This document shows, one piece after another, positions 10,022 through 23,473 of a DNA stretch of 33,191 bases. The stretch comes from Hepatocystis sp. ex Piliocolobus tephrosceles (Eukaryota; Apicomplexa; Aconoidasida; Haemosporida; Plasmodiidae): assembly GCA_902459845.2 (NCBI GenBank), contig CABPSV020000072.1:1051-34241 (forward strand). The letters are read 5' to 3'. The first letter of the stretch is position 1. Every line of letters starts with the position of its first letter. A program made the position numbers and the translations under genes. The notes under the pieces are model-generated. The model saw only the letters and a list, made by a program, of their open reading frames with translations. It was not told the DNA's origin and made no database searches.

Positions 10022-11244
10022 AAACGTTATAGTGCGCATACATATATGTGTATGTATATGTATGTACGTTCGTATGCGTTTACATATATATATATGCGAA
10101 AACACGATAACACATATATATGAGTACTATAAAAATTTTAAAAAAATAAAATTTTTAAATAAAACAGAACAAATAAAAAAACATAATTTATTCAAATAAA
10201 AGTTATTATAGTGTATATATAAATATATATACGTATGTTTCAATATGTGTTACATGTATACATGTATTAATTGCATACATAAAAAACTGTTTAATTTATA
10301 TTTACTTAAATATACCTTTTTTTTATATATTGTACATACATATACATATATATATATATATAATATTTTTGTATAAATAAATATATACATATATATATAT
10401 GTACATGTAAACAAATTTATATATAACGATATGTTTATAAATATAAAATATTACGTCATGTATTAATTTTGAATATAGAAAAAAAAAAATTATATACATA
10501 TATATATATATATATTTTAATATTTTTCACCAGCACGATTTTTGGTTATTTATACTTTTTTTATTTAAATATTCAATTTTATAAAAAAAAAAAAAAAAAT
10601 ATAAATATATATACATATGGAAGTTTGTAAGTGGTCTGTATACAAATAAACTTATATAAATAAATATATGCTTTTCTAGCATAAGCAGTATAAGCGTTGT
10701 TATGAAAGAAAAAAAAAAAAAAAAAAATTATAATAATAAAAAATTATAATTTCACAATACTTTATATATATACGTTTATAAATGTACAATATTTTATGTT
10801 TGTGAACTTATATATATATATATATATATATATGTTCATATATGTCCTTTGGGGAAAAAGTGTTTTTTATTTTATTTTTTTTTTTTTAGGAAATTTTTTT
10901 AAAACATATTAAACGCTTACATAAAAATGTTTAAAAAAATATATATACATATATATATATCAACAGTTATATATAAATGAATATATATCTATATATACAG
11001 TATATTCTCATAAATGTGATTTAACTATGTTTATTATTTAAATCGAAAATATATGTATATGTAATTTATTCAAACACCAGTATATACAAAAAATTGTTAT
11101 GTGACCAACATCTGCAAAAAAAAATAAAAGATTTATATATATACAATATATATATTTTTTTTTTTTACATAAGCTGCTTATGTGTTTACTTTTTATAGTA
11201 TAACTTGTTAATTATTTTTTTTTTTTTAAATATTTTATTTATGC

Positions 11245-11279
<35 letters not shown>

Positions 11280-11916
11280 TTTTTTTTTTTTTTTAACTTT
11301 GTATACTGTTATATATAATGCGTACAAAATACCATAGCAATATATGTACATATATATTGTATAATATACATAACATTACTTAAACAGTTCCAACTTTTTT
11401 TTTTTTTTTTTTTTTTTAAATATATCACGCACGCATATAGATGTATAATGCATCCACTGTATAAATATATATTTATATATACTATATATGATTAACACAA
11501 GTATATATATATACGTATTTTACGACTCCGAATAAATAAAACTCTTAAAGATTATAACACTCAAATGTTTAACGTTAAAACTGTATTATTTGTAACTTTT
11601 GTTTTTGTTTATGTTTGTATATATATATATAACATTTTACTACTTGGATATTATTATTATTTTATTTTTTTTTTTTTTCATTCCTTTTTATCCTTTAATA
11701 TTTTAAAACATGTTTCAAGCTAAACTAATTTAAAAAAAATGTATATTAATAAAGTAATAGCAATAAGAAATGTAAATGTTTTTTTAATTACACAGTTTTT
11801 AATATGTTGTTTGTTTGTTAACATATCATATTTACAAATGTTAAATAAATTTGTTATAATTTTTATCAATATAGCTATTTTTTTTATGTATGTGCGCACT
11901 TATATATATATATATA

Positions 11917-11965
<49 letters not shown>

Positions 11966-12699
11966 GTATAAAATTACCTTTTCCATAAACAACGTTAGAC
12001 TAAATAATAATTGCCACGTGTAAAAGGAATATTAGTTTTAATGAGTGTATATAATTTTTATTTTTAAAAATATACATTACATATATATAAAACTCTTTTA
12101 TGTTTGTCTTTTACAAAACTTAAAAATTAAATACAAAGATTTATTTAGTTTTTTTTTTTTACCTGTTTTAATACAACATTATATATATAAAAATATTATT
12201 TTATAAAAAAAAAAATTTGGAAAATTTTATGTTAACTTTTGTATATGCTACACATTTATCATATACTTTAACGCAACATTGCAAAATAAGTTAAAAGTAA
12301 AAAATTGAAAATCTTTTAAATTTCATAATGTTGTTATATATATATATTTATCTATAATGAATGTACAAATGTAAAGAAAAAAAAAAAAAAGCAAAAAAAA
12401 AAAAAATAAAAATAAAAAATAAAAAGAAAAAAATATATTTTTGTTTTTTCTTTTTTGTTCAGATATGTTTAAAAACTAAAATATGGTATAAGTGTGTATT
12501 TTTTTTTAATAATTTTAAAAATGATTAAGTAAGCATTTATAATGATATTACATTGTAACTATTGTCATTTTTATAACATGCTTATTAACATATACTTTTT
12601 TTAGTTCTTAAATGAAAAACACAATTTTTTCATATAAAAAAAGTTACAAAAAAAAAAAAATGGGTAACCTTGATGGGTAACTTTGTTTTTTTTTTTTAA

Positions 12700-12840
12700 A
12701 TGACAAGCTAATTACAAGCTAATTACAAGCTAATTACAAACTTATTACAAGTTAATTACAAACTAATTGCAAACTAATTACAAACTAATTACAAACTAAT
12801 TACAAACTAATTACAAACTAATTACAAACTAATTATAAGA
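12700..12840. repeat. 11-bp minisatellite (TTACAAACTAA)
   Basis: About 12-13 tandem units of TTACAAACTAA. The left-hand units carry the variant TTACAAGCTAA and single copies with CTTA or GTTA; the right-hand units are homogeneous. Noncoding. Confidence 0.9.
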
Positions 12841-13822
12841 TAAATACGAGCAACTATCTATTATTATTTTAAAACTAAAAAAAAAGAAATGGGTAGAATG
12901 TGCAAATATATAATATATGTATTTAAAAAAAAAAAAAAAACATATTATGCTTTGTCTTTAAAACTCAGATTCTGTACATTTTAATTTTAATTTTTCGTTA
13001 CTGCATATTTTTGTCTGTATATTTTAAACGGTGCGTTAATACAAAATATTTTAGCGCGCATATGTGCATATGCATATATATTTACAGTACCACTTTCAAA
13101 AACGTATACGCATATTACGATATAAGATAAAGATTGAAATGTTGTGCATGGAACTTTCACATAAAATATAAGTTATCATCAAATGAATTCATTATATATA
13201 CGAAACGAACACAGTTATATTTTTCTATTTTAGGTAAATAAAAAATGTTTTATGAAAAATTATTTTGACAATATAGTGATAACTTGGGGACATTTTTTTT
13301 TTTTTTTTTTTATTAGCACATAAAAATATTCATTACATAGTTGTCACAAAGTTATTTTTTTTATTTATACAATTATTAAACAGTTGGTTATTATATTTAT
13401 ATATAAATAATTTAATAATGTTGCGTAAATTAACATGTTATTAACGTGATAATGCATAAACGGGAGTTCAAATAAATAAGTAATATACATATATTTTTAT
13501 ATCTGCACAAAATGATTAAACAAAATTTATGCTCGTATGTAAGATTCCCTTTTTTTCATGCTTTCTTTTAATATACATATTTATTGTTTATAGCGTTTTT
13601 TTTTTTTTTTTTTACGCACGCGATCAAGAACAAAACTTTTTAAATAAACATAATAAAATGAATAATTAATTAACAAAATAAAAATCAATTATTCTGAGAA
13701 TATTTTTACATTTTATTTTTTTTTTTTGTTTTTATAACAAACACATTCTTTGAAATATATACATATAATACATATCAATTTTTTTTTTAAAACTTTATAC
13801 AATATACGCTCATTTTTACATA

Positions 13823-13907
<85 letters not shown>

Positions 13908-13908
13908 T

Positions 13909-14020
13909 TTCCAAACAACTTTCGAACAATTTTCAAACAACTTTCAAATAACTTTCAAACAGTTTTCAAACAGTTTTCAAACAGTTTTCAAACAGTTTTC
14001 AAACAGTTTTCAAACAATTT
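13909..14020. repeat. 11-bp minisatellite (TTTTCAAACAG)
   Basis: About ten tandem 11-bp units. They begin as diverged ACTTTCGAACA/ACTTTCAAACA types and become uniform TTTTCAAACAG. The array follows a T41-A12 inverted homopolymer at 13855-13907. Noncoding, about 350 bp upstream of SDHB. Confidence 0.9.
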
Positions 14021-14371
14021 TAAAAACTATTTAAAAACTATTTAAAAAGGAGAAGTTTGTATATTTATAAATTTGTGTATATATTTATATATAAAAAAAT
14101 ATGCTTGTATATACGCATATGTTTACACAAAATATTAACCACACGTTTGAAATGTTTGTACAATTGTAGTTTGTTAAGTGTTTGGTATAACGTAAACATG
14201 TACTTATTATAACACAAACACGCCCCTAACACCAACACAACAATTAGTTGAACGCATTACTTAATATAAAACAAAACACCCAAAGTAGCTGAATGCACAA
14301 AATCCGCTTATGTTTAAAAAAAAAAAAAATAAATAAAAAAAAAAAAAAAAAAAACATAAAAAAAAATAAAA

Positions 14372-15304
14372 ATGGCAAAAGCAATTGAATCACAATTAGT
14401 TACACAATCATTAAACAAAGTATTATGGAAATTTTCAAATAAATGTAAATTTTCCGTAAACAAAGAAAATGTACCATTAAATAAAACAACAGATCCGTTT
14501 TTCAATACAAAAAGTGAAAAAAAAAATAAAAATGCTTTAAAAAAATTTTCAATATTTCGATATAATCCATTAACAAATAAAAGGCCTCGTATGCAAACAT
14601 TTGAGATAGATATAGACAAATGTGGGCCCATGGTCTTAGATGTATTAATCAAAATAAAAGACGAAATAGATTCTACATTATCTTTCCGAAGAAGTTGTAG
14701 AGAAGGTATATGTGGAAGTTGCGCTATGAACATTGATGGGAAAAATGGATTAGCTTGTTTAACTGAAGTTAATAAAAACAAAAATGAAACAACTGAAATA
14801 CATCCATTACCTAATTTGTATATATTAAAAGATTTAGTCCCAGATTTGACAAATTTTTACAACCAATATAAATCTATAGATCCATGGTTAAAAAGAAAAA
14901 CTAAAAAAGCAGAAGGACAAAAAGAATTTTATCAGTCTATTGAAGATAGGAAAAAATTAGATGGCTTATATGAATGCATTTTATGTGCTTCTTGTTCTAC
15001 TTCTTGTCCATCTTATTGGTGGAATCCGGATTCTTACCTTGGACCCGCTGCATTAATGCAATCCTATCGCTGGGTAGTTGATAGCAGAGATGAATATACT
15101 GAAGAGCGTTTAATGGAAATGAATGATACTATGAAATTATATAGGTGTCATGGAATTATGAACTGTACTGTGTGTTGTCCAAAAGGCTTAGATCCAGCGA
15201 AGGCAATAAAAAATATGAAAAAGATGGTACAGGAAAACTTTTCAGCAGATAAGGTTAAATTACATTCGAATTATCTTAAAGAAAAAATGAAAAAAGAAGT
15301 TTAA
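14372..15304 (+). CDS. SDHB: Succinate dehydrogenase iron-sulfur subunit (complex II)
   Basis: 310 residues, single exon. It carries electrons from the flavoprotein subunit through three Fe-S clusters to ubiquinone in the mitochondrial inner membrane. Residues 1-60 are basic and Ser/Asn-rich with few acids, consistent with a mitochondrial presequence. The ferredoxin-type domain has the [2Fe-2S] cysteines C109, C114, C117 and C129. The C-terminal domain has C202-x2-C205-x2-C208-x3-C212-P and C259-H-x4-C265-x3-C269-P, giving ligands for [4Fe-4S] (C202, C205, C208, C269) and [3Fe-4S] (C212, C259, C265). The quinone-site Trp pair ([15 protein letters not shown]) and His260 are present. All key residues are intact. 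The ATG follows a poly(A) leader; the next Met is at residue 74, inside the ferredoxin-type domain. Confidence 0.98.
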   Translation: MAKAIESQLVTQSLNKVLWKFSNKCKFSVNKENVPLNKTTDPFFNTKSEKKNKNALKKFSIFRYNPLTNKRPRMQTFEIDIDKCGPMVLDVLIKIKDEIDSTLSFRRSCREGICGSCAMNIDGKNGLACLTEVNKNKNETTEIHPLPNLYILKDLVPDLTNFYNQYKSIDPWLKRKTKKAEGQKEFYQSIEDRKKLDGLYECILCASCSTSCPSYWWNPDSYLGPAALMQSYRWVVDSRDEYTEERLMEMNDTMKLYRCHGIMNCTVCCPKGLDPAKAIKNMKKMVQENFSADKVKLHSNYLKEKMKKEV

Positions 15305-16580
15305 TACCACCTTTGCATGTGCATAAGACAAATGTACTTATGGTTTAGGTACACATCAATATATGGACATGGTCACATATATATATATATATACCATATG
15401 AACAAAAAAAAAAAAAAAAGCTTAAGCTTAAGCACAAACACAAACATTAGCATTAGCATTAGCACTATCACTAGTACAAACACAAACACAAATATTAGCA
15501 CTAGCACTAGTACAAACACTAATTAAACTATTAGTTTTATTAATTTGAGTACTAACGTACAACACTACTTTTTGAATATTTTTGTGTTTGTATTAATTAT
15601 ACATTCCGTTGAAAACTTTTTTTTTTTTTTCTTTTTTTTTTTTTCATCTATTTCTTTATTTGTCTTATTAAATATCATTTCTAGATAACTATATTTTGGT
15701 TATTTATATTATATGACAAATTTTTTTACAATTGTTTTTTTTTTTGTGTTACTTTTTTTTTTTAAAAATAAAAAAATAAAATAAAATAAACAATTCAAAA
15801 TTTACCCTTTTTCAAAAGTAATAATATAAAATAAACGCATATTATTGTTTTGTCACACAATTATCTTAACAAACGAATATAAAATATTGAAATTATATTC
15901 TCTTATAAAAAAGCAAACGTTTTGTTTACATTTACTTTGTGTTACAACTGATTGTTACTCTTCAAATATGTTTTTTCTTTTGGTAATAAAAAAAATGACA
16001 AATATATACGTTTACAAACATGTACAATATAGTTGTAGTTCAAAGTGTTTAACATTTTTGTGACTCTTAATATACTATTTTTTTTTTTTTTTTTACACGT
16101 GCGTTCATTTTTTACTGGTAAAGTGGTAAAGTGGCAAAGTGGCAAAGTGGCAAAGTGGCAAAGTGGCAAAGTGGCAAAGTGGTAAAGTGGTAAAGTGGTA
16201 AAGTGGTAAAGTGGCAAAGTGGTAAAGTGGTAAAGTGGTAAAGTGGCAAAGTGGTAAAGTGGTAAAGTGGCAAAGTGGTAAAGTGGCAAAGTGGTAAAGT
16301 GGTAAAGTGGTAAAGTGGTAAAGTGGTAAAGTGGTAAAGTGGTAAAGTGGTAAAGTGGTAAAGTGGTAAAGTGGCAAAGTGGCAAAGTGGCAAAGTGGCA
16401 AAGTGGCAGAGTGGGTTAAGTAATATGATTCGGTTATAAAATTTTATTATAAAATTTAGTCATAGGTTTTTTTCACAAAGTTTTGTCATAAAATTATAAT
16501 ATATAAAAAAAAAAAAAATCATTTAAATGAGTAAATTACGAAAACACTGTTTTGGCATACAAAACACGCATACTCCTCAC

Positions 16581-16621
<41 letters not shown>

Positions 16622-16809
16622 ATGTGTATATTTACGTACTTTCATTCGAAAGGTACAACATATCAAATACGTTTCATATACATACATACGTACATACATA
16701 CACATATATATGTATACAAATTACAACACATGGTTTATACATGAAAAAAAAAAAGACCTACATGTAGGTCACATACACCTAACCATTGTACCATTCAAAT
16801 ATATTCTGG

Positions 16810-16850
<41 letters not shown>

Positions 16851-17219
16851 TACATAAAGCGCTTAGCTCAGCATTATAAAGTGTCGTACCTTATATTTTT
16901 TATTTTTTACCTTCCCTTTTATTGTTTTCTCTTCATTTCTTTTCTCTTCTTTTCTCTCCTCTCCTCTCCTCTCCTCTCCTCTCTTTTTTATTTATGTTTT
17001 TATTTTTTTATGTTTTTTTTTTTTTTATGTGTTTATTTTTTTATGTTTTTATTTTTTTATGTGTTTATTTTTTTATACTTTTTTTTTTTATACTTTTTTT
17101 TTTTATACTTTTTTTTTTATACTTTTTTTTTTATTCTTTTTTTTTTTTTTTTTTACTTGCTTATTTCGTTTGCTGCAAACTACAAAAAAAAACCTCGATA
17201 TTTTAACTGAAACGGTATA
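15305..17219. other. Convergent 3' spacer between SDHB and BDP2
   Basis: Contains both 3' UTRs. It holds a hexamer-like imperfect repeat of AGCACT/AACACA units at 15428-15525, the 8-bp minisatellite at 16115-16415, (AT)n at 16583-16618, an A-run at 16813-16847, and a pyrimidine block with CTCCT units (16955-16985) followed by TTTTTTATACTT-type units to 17150. No gene was recognised; open frames here come from the repeats. Confidence 0.7.
16115..16415. repeat. 8-bp minisatellite (AAAGTGGT / AAAGTGGC), about 37 units
   Basis: Strict 8-bp periodicity with almost all variation at a single site, T or C. C-type units cluster at both ends and T-type units in the centre, with isolated C units between. 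The final unit has one A-to-G change. G content is unusual for this genome and strand-biased. Because 8 is not a multiple of 3, all three minus frames read PLYHFTTL/PLCHFATL and are open; none is a real protein. Confidence 0.97.
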
Positions 17220-18361
17220 TCATATTTTCGCATCATAACCTTCTGCTATTAATTCGTTTTTATTTATAGGTATGTTTGTCTGATGTTGAGTCAAAATGGC
17301 CTGTTGAATTACTTGCCCTTTCCATTCTGGCCAAGCTGTACCAGTATTTTTTTTATGATTTTTTTGTATATTTTTTGGGGTATCCATAGGTGCTAAAAAA
17401 TCTGCATGCATACCCATTAAGTCTTCTCTGATTTGTAGATTTTTTTTATTTTCATTTACTGGTTTATAATGTGGTAATGTTTTTCTTCTATTATTTATAT
17501 TTCTATTAATATTATTATTGTTATACATTTTATTTGTTACATTTGATGGCACTCTGTGCATGTTACTTTTTTTGTTTGCGCTCAAATTTGGTTGACTTTT
17601 TCCTCTCTTTTTATTATCATACCTATCTGAGTCTGAACTTGAGTCGGAATCTGAACCTGAATCTGAACCTGAATCTGATTCTGAACCTGATTCTGAACCT
17701 GAATCTGATTCGCTATCACTATCACTATCATCACTAGAACTACTTAAAGAAGTCGAGTCGGAAGAGTTCGAAAAAGTTGTATCATCTGATGAGTTTGAAT
17801 AAGAAGATACGCCATATTTATGATTCGATTTTTTTTTTATAGACCGTTCTTTATTAACATTATTATTATTTTTTTTAATATTAGTAGTAGTAATTGTAGT
17901 AGTGGTCATATTATCATTATTTATAAAATTTTTGTGAGTATTATTTTTTGAAACCATCATCATATTATTTTTATCCTTTATATAAACATTGCCGCCATTA
18001 AAACTGTTGATGTTATTACCCCCAGGTTTATTATAACCCATAGACATAGTTGCTTTATATTGTTCTAAATTTATTCTACCCATATGATTAATATATAAAA
18101 AAATTCTTTTTTGTTTTTCTATAGATAATAATTCTGTATCAAAAACAAAAAATCTATCATACATATGATTTTCAGCCAAAATACCAAGATCGTCTTGTAC
18201 TATGTCTAAGGCTGCTTTTCTCTGATTTGGTGCTAATCTTCTAAAATTTTTAAATAGCATATTTACTTGATAATTATTTAAACCTTTATCATTTATTCCG
18301 ATTTTTTGAATACCAGGTGGGTCAGGTATTGTACCAACTGATGGTGGTTCGAAATCGATAG

Positions 18362-18401
<40 letters not shown>

Positions 18402-18907
18402 TATATTGTTATTGTTTACACCTATTGAAGTATTATGACTGTTAATATTGGAATTCATAATATTACTATGACCCATCATACTATCATGCATAGATGTATA
18501 ATCATTATTAGAACTATTACCTTTGTTTGTATTATTCATGGAATTATTCATTCGTTCGCGCATTATTTTAGCAGGACATGTATTTTTTCTTTTAGCTCTA
18601 TTTATTTTATTGTTTCGATATGTTATACTATTATTATATTTTGAAATTTGATTAGGAGAGTTTGCACTTTTTAAAGAATCGCTTATTATATTATTACCCT
18701 TTTCTACTATTTTCACAGTTTTTTTTTTGTTTCTTGATGGGTTCATAATTTTGCTACCACCACCATCACCACCACTACCAATATCACTATTAAAAGCTAT
18801 TTGTTTTTTCTGCTTTTTATTATTATTTAAATTATTATAACGATCAGAATTCATAACATCATTATTAGTATACCCATCATTACTACTACTAAAACTGCTG
18901 CTACTGT

Positions 18908-18938
<31 letters not shown>

Positions 18939-20795
18939 GTCACTACAACTACTCACACTACTACTAATACTATTACTACGTTTATTACCCATATTATCAG
19001 TATAACTACAAACACGATGATTATTTATATGACTATTGTTCATATTATTTATAGCTTCATTATTATAATCATTCGTTTCATATTTATTCGTTAATATTTG
19101 ATTATAAACATTCATATCTAAGTATATAGAATTAGTATTATAAGAACAATCCATAATTATATTTTTTATAGTTGTATCTTCTTTTACCATTTTATCAAAT
19201 TCTTTTGCTAATTTATATGCATCATTCCAAACACAATTTTTAGTTTTATGATATGTAAAAGCATTATAAAAAATTTGTCTTACATCTTGTTGCCATTCAA
19301 AAGGATTATTATATTTATTATTTAATAGTTTATTTTCTATTGTTTCAAAATCCATCGGATTTCTTATTATATCAAAATAGTTTGGAATCCCATCTAACTC
19401 TGGATTTACAGGTTTTAAAAACCATTCACAAATTTCTTTTTTTTTTAATTTATATAATATTTTTAAACATATATTTACCCAAGCATTTTTTGTTTTTATA
19501 ACATTACTCTGTTGTTTATAATTCCTTTTTTTATTGTCATACTCATCAACTATAGTATCTTCATATAAATTATTACTATCATAATTATTATTATCATCAT
19601 ATTTTATTTTATTTTTTTTTTTCGAACCTGCATCTTTTTCATTTCTCATTCTTTTTATAATTCCTTTTTTATTACTACTATTAATCGAATTATTTCCTAT
19701 TTTTTTACCACCTCGACTTTTACTAGATGTAATCTTACCATTTGCATCCGATTCGTATGGATATTTATTACTCATTTTACTATTACTAAGATTACTTTGG
19801 TTACTATTACTTTTACTACTACGGTTGTATCTACTATTACTACAAAGACTATTATTACGATTATTATATGTGTTACGTTTATTAGAATCTATTTTTTTTG
19901 AATCGATAATATTTTGATTTTTTATATCTTTCTCATTTAATCTTGTATTAGATACATAATTTGTATTATTCTCCATTTTTTTATATGTTTCTTGTTTGAT
20001 ATTTTTAATTGGAGTAGTATGAGATCTTTTTAATTTTCTACTCATATAATAATTATTACCTTTTTCTGTCAAACCATTATTTATACTTTCTCCATTATCA
20101 TAATAATAACTTTCGTCATAATTAAATTCACCAGCATTCACATATTTTTCTCCTTCGTCATTATTATCTGTATATATATCCACATCAAACTCTTTAATAG
20201 TGTTGCTTAAACTGATAGAACTATTAAATTCGTCTTTGGAATAAGTATGATGTAATACACTCTTAGAATGTCTTTTACCAGCATCGTATATATTGTTCGA
20301 TAAAGAACAACGTAAATTTTTTATTTCATTTAAATGCCTTTTTGATAAAGCACTAAAAGTATTTCTTTTTTCAGCACTTGATTTTTCACAAGGAAGTTCG
20401 TAAAATCTAAATCCTAATGCATTTATTTTATTGGATATAGCAATATACTCTTCTTCTGTTAGGTATAATATACCTAATTCGAAGCTTCTTGCACTATCCA
20501 CATCTTTAAAAATCATATTACTTGTATTGTTACAGTTTTTATTATTCTTGTTATTATCATTATCTTCATTGTATGTATTTGTATAACATTCTTGTTCACT
20601 TTCTTGCTGAATTGTATGATTCATATTTGTGTCATTTTTATAATCCTCAGTGCTGTCACATGTACTTCCATCTTTATCGGTTTTATTCATTTCAATATTC
20701 ATATTATTCAAATCAGTACCAATATTACTTTTAGCAATTTTGGTTGAATAAGATGAAAAGGAAGTCATGCTACTGTTATTTGTTATATTTGTCAT
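17220..20795 (-). CDS. BDP2: Bromodomain protein 2 (bromodomain plus ET-like domain)
   Basis: 1191 residues, single exon; a chromatin reader in the nucleus. An N-terminal conserved block at about residues 95-165 (SARSFELGILYLTEEEY, then FRFYELPCEK) has no family I recognise. The bromodomain is at about 438-540, with the ZA-loop motif 'NPELDGIPNYFDIIRNPMDF' and helix B/C 'DVRQIFYNAFTYHKTKNCVW'. At the canonical acetyl-lysine Asn position (YN) the sequence has Tyr515-His516. A second conserved block at about 836-915 (NNYQVNMLFKNFRRLAPNQR, then DIVQDDLG and FVFDTELLSIEKQ) resembles the NET/extra-terminal domain of BET proteins. Between them are Asn, Ser and Lys-rich low-complexity regions, including poly-Asn near 798 and a Ser/Asp/Glu/Gly stretch at about 1018-1056. 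The C-terminus (GTAWPEWKGQVIQQAIL) looks conserved. From memory, this is P. falciparum BDP2. Confidence 0.92.
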
Positions 20796-21018
20796 AGTTA
20801 ATTTTTTTTTTTTGTTTACGTTACAATACTATTATTATTAATGTCTTTTATAAAGGTTTTAATATATCAAAGTGTTATTTAAAAAAAAAAAACCTCTATA
20901 CTTTTTTTAAAAAAGTTTTTATTATCAGTTACTTGATAAACATATTTTTATTAGTTTTATTTCATTAATATATTTATGCAATTTTGACATTAAAACTGGA
21001 ATTTGTTTTGAAAGTTAT

Positions 21019-21055
<37 letters not shown>

Positions 21056-21317
21056 ATATTTATTTGAACTGTTTTTTTTTTTTTATGTTTTAGCAATATT
21101 ATATATATATTAATATGTATAATATTGCTAAAGTAGCATAATTATTATAACCACAGTTGTAAAAAAAAAAAAAAAAAAAAAAAATAATAAAATCAACGAA
21201 TCGCTATAATCAATATTATTATGAATATTGCCAAAAGTACTTTTGTGAATATATTTATAATTAATATCAATTTTTAGCTATTTGTATCAAAAGGTATAGT
21301 ATTTGAACTGTTGTAAA

Positions 21318-21470
21318 ATGTCAAAACCAGCAGAGTTTGTTTACGTTGTATCACTTATTAAAATCAATATATTATCGCAGTTTTATATATATATATATAT
21401 ATATATGTATTTTGGTAGGCCAAAGTTATGTTTAATCTTTTTAAAATTTCTCTATGAAATATGTAAATAA
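21318..21470 (+). CDS. 50-codon ORF crossing an (AT)n microsatellite (uncertain)
   Basis: Starts at an AAAATG with MSKPAEFVYVVSLIKINILS, continues through an (AT)n run read as Tyr-Ile repeats, then FGRPKLCLIFLKFLYEICK and TAA. The two ends look more protein-like than the surroundings. The microsatellite in the middle argues against a constrained protein. It could be an upstream ORF or chance. Confidence 0.18.
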   Translation: MSKPAEFVYVVSLIKINILSQFYIYIYIYMYFGRPKLCLIFLKFLYEICK

Positions 21471-21587
21471 TGTAGACTATTTTTTTTTTAAATAGCGTAC
21501 ACAATAGTTGTAAAACATGTAAAGATTTAAAAAACAACAACACAATTCAATTTAAATTATATTTAATTAATATATTTACATATATAT

Positions 21588-21626
<39 letters not shown>

Positions 21627-22637
21627 AATATTGTTTTAAAATGCTTTTGTTTTTTTTTAAAGTTACATATATATATGTATATATATTCATCATAATAAAA
21701 GTTAGAATTGTTTATTTCTTGATTTGTAGTAGTCTTTTTTTTATGCTATATTATTTTGTTTTATTTATTTTTTATGTTTATTTTTTATTTTTATGTTATT
21801 TTTTTTTTTTTTATATGTATATTTTTTTTTTTATAATTTTTTTTTTTTTTATATGATTTTTTTTTCTTTTCTTTTTTTTTTTTTGAGGATAAATATATAA
21901 AACTGCTATTTTATATATAATATATAATTCCTATAAACAAAAACGAAAAACATTCTGTTTTATTATGTGAATGTATGGACGCATATATATGTATAAATAT
22001 ATATATATATACAATGCTAGCACTTGAATTATTTTTAAAAAGATGTAGTTATATAATAGTATTGCTATTGCCATTACTATTAATATTTTTTTTTTCATCA
22101 TGACAATTTAAAAAAAAAAAAAAAAAAATAAATGGTTTACCTGTATTAAAAGGGATATTGTAGGAAAGTAAATACGTAATAATAGTATTTGCTTTTAATT
22201 TGATACATATATATTTATATATATATTTGTTAAAAAAAAATAAAATGAAAAAGTAATAATGGTCAATTTTTAAAAAAAGTTATAAAAATATATAAATTAA
22301 TGGTTTATTTCGTTCCAAAAAAAAATAATTTTTTTTTTTTTTTTTTAAATTGATTACATATTGTTTATTATACGTATATAAATATATAAATATATGTATA
22401 AATGTATAATATAAAAATAAAATAAAAATTATTATAATTTTATTTGATATGTAAAATTTGTTTTTATAATTTAATAAATAAATTTTAAATTGTTTTTTAT
22501 TTTTACGTTATCATCTGTTTTATTTAATTTTTTTTTTTTTTTTTTTAATTGTTTTATTTTTTTATTTATATTTTTTAACTTTTTTTTTTAAATTTTTTTT
22601 TAAAATTTTTTTTTAAAATTTTTTTTTTTTTTTTTTT

Positions 22638-22680
<43 letters not shown>

Positions 22681-22758
22681 AAATTATATAATAGTTAAAT
22701 GATATATAACAGTTTACGCACACATGGTATACTTGTATATATATACAATTGCGGTATA

Positions 22759-22789
<31 letters not shown>

Positions 22790-23320
22790 ACTTTTAACTT
22801 TACTTAAGTTTAAATATTGATCATTTTAATAAAACATCAAGCTGTTTTTTCTCCATATTGAATATATATATTTTTTTTTAAGTTAAAAATGTAAATATAT
22901 ATATATTTATATATATATACATGTACACTTCTGCACGTGAGCTCGCCAAATAATTTAGCTCGTTGTTAATAGTTAAAAAAAAAAAAAAAAAAAAAAATAC
23001 AATTATAAGTGTTCACTCACGTTAAGCCAAATGTGATTAAAACCAAATGTAACATAAATATATATAAAATGCACGTGTGTATAAACTTAATATACACCTA
23101 TTTTTTATTTGTTCTACATAAAACAAAACCATTTTTTTTATGTAAAAAATAAATTAAACAAAAAGGTGAATAAATAAACAAATAAAAAGGTGAATAAGTT
23201 AACCGTTTTATTTACATTCACAAAGTTTTATTTTAGCATAAATCATTTATGTTAACTGTATATATTTATCAGTTATATAAAAATTATTTTATTTTTTTTA
23301 AAAACATTTTTTTGTTGACG

Positions 23321-23363
<43 letters not shown>

Positions 23364-23473
23364 CATACGGGTCAATTGCTATTTTACTTTAATTGATAAA
23401 CACATTTTACTTTAAAATAACTTTACCACATATTATTATTAAAAATAAAATTTGAACGCATATGTTCATTCAT

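Larger units (their letters stand above)
9903..14371. promoter_or_regulatory. Divergent intergenic region between eIF3a and SDHB
   Basis: A 4.47-kb region between the two divergently transcribed genes, so it must contain both 5' UTRs and promoters. It is almost entirely AT, with (AT)n runs (for example 11251-11275, 13827-13853), an A43 run (11921-11963), and minisatellites at 12700-12840 and 13909-14020. A less repetitive patch at about 13020-13240 and another at 14160-14310 just before SDHB are the likeliest places for promoter elements. A 60-codon ORF at 11739-11921 (+) is hydrophobic and runs into (AT)n; I do not regard it as a gene. No RNA gene was recognised. Confidence 0.6.

Noticed and set aside
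13440..13475. tRNA T-arm-like GGGAGTTCAAAT
   Set aside because: No acceptor stem, D-arm or anticodon arm can be formed around it.
14314..14781. 155-codon minus-strand ORF antisense to SDHB
   Set aside because: Shadow of the SDHB coding sequence, whose Fe-S cysteines and full domain structure are unambiguous.
15942..16401. Three overlapping minus-strand ORFs reading PLYHFTTL/PLCHFATL repeats
   Set aside because: They are the three frames of an 8-bp tandem repeat, all open because the unit contains no stop in any frame. No gene structure supports them.
16881..17238. Phe/Leu-rich plus-strand ORFs downstream of BDP2
   Set aside because: Pyrimidine-rich 3' region read as Phe/Leu/Tyr; three frames are open at once and none has a family match.
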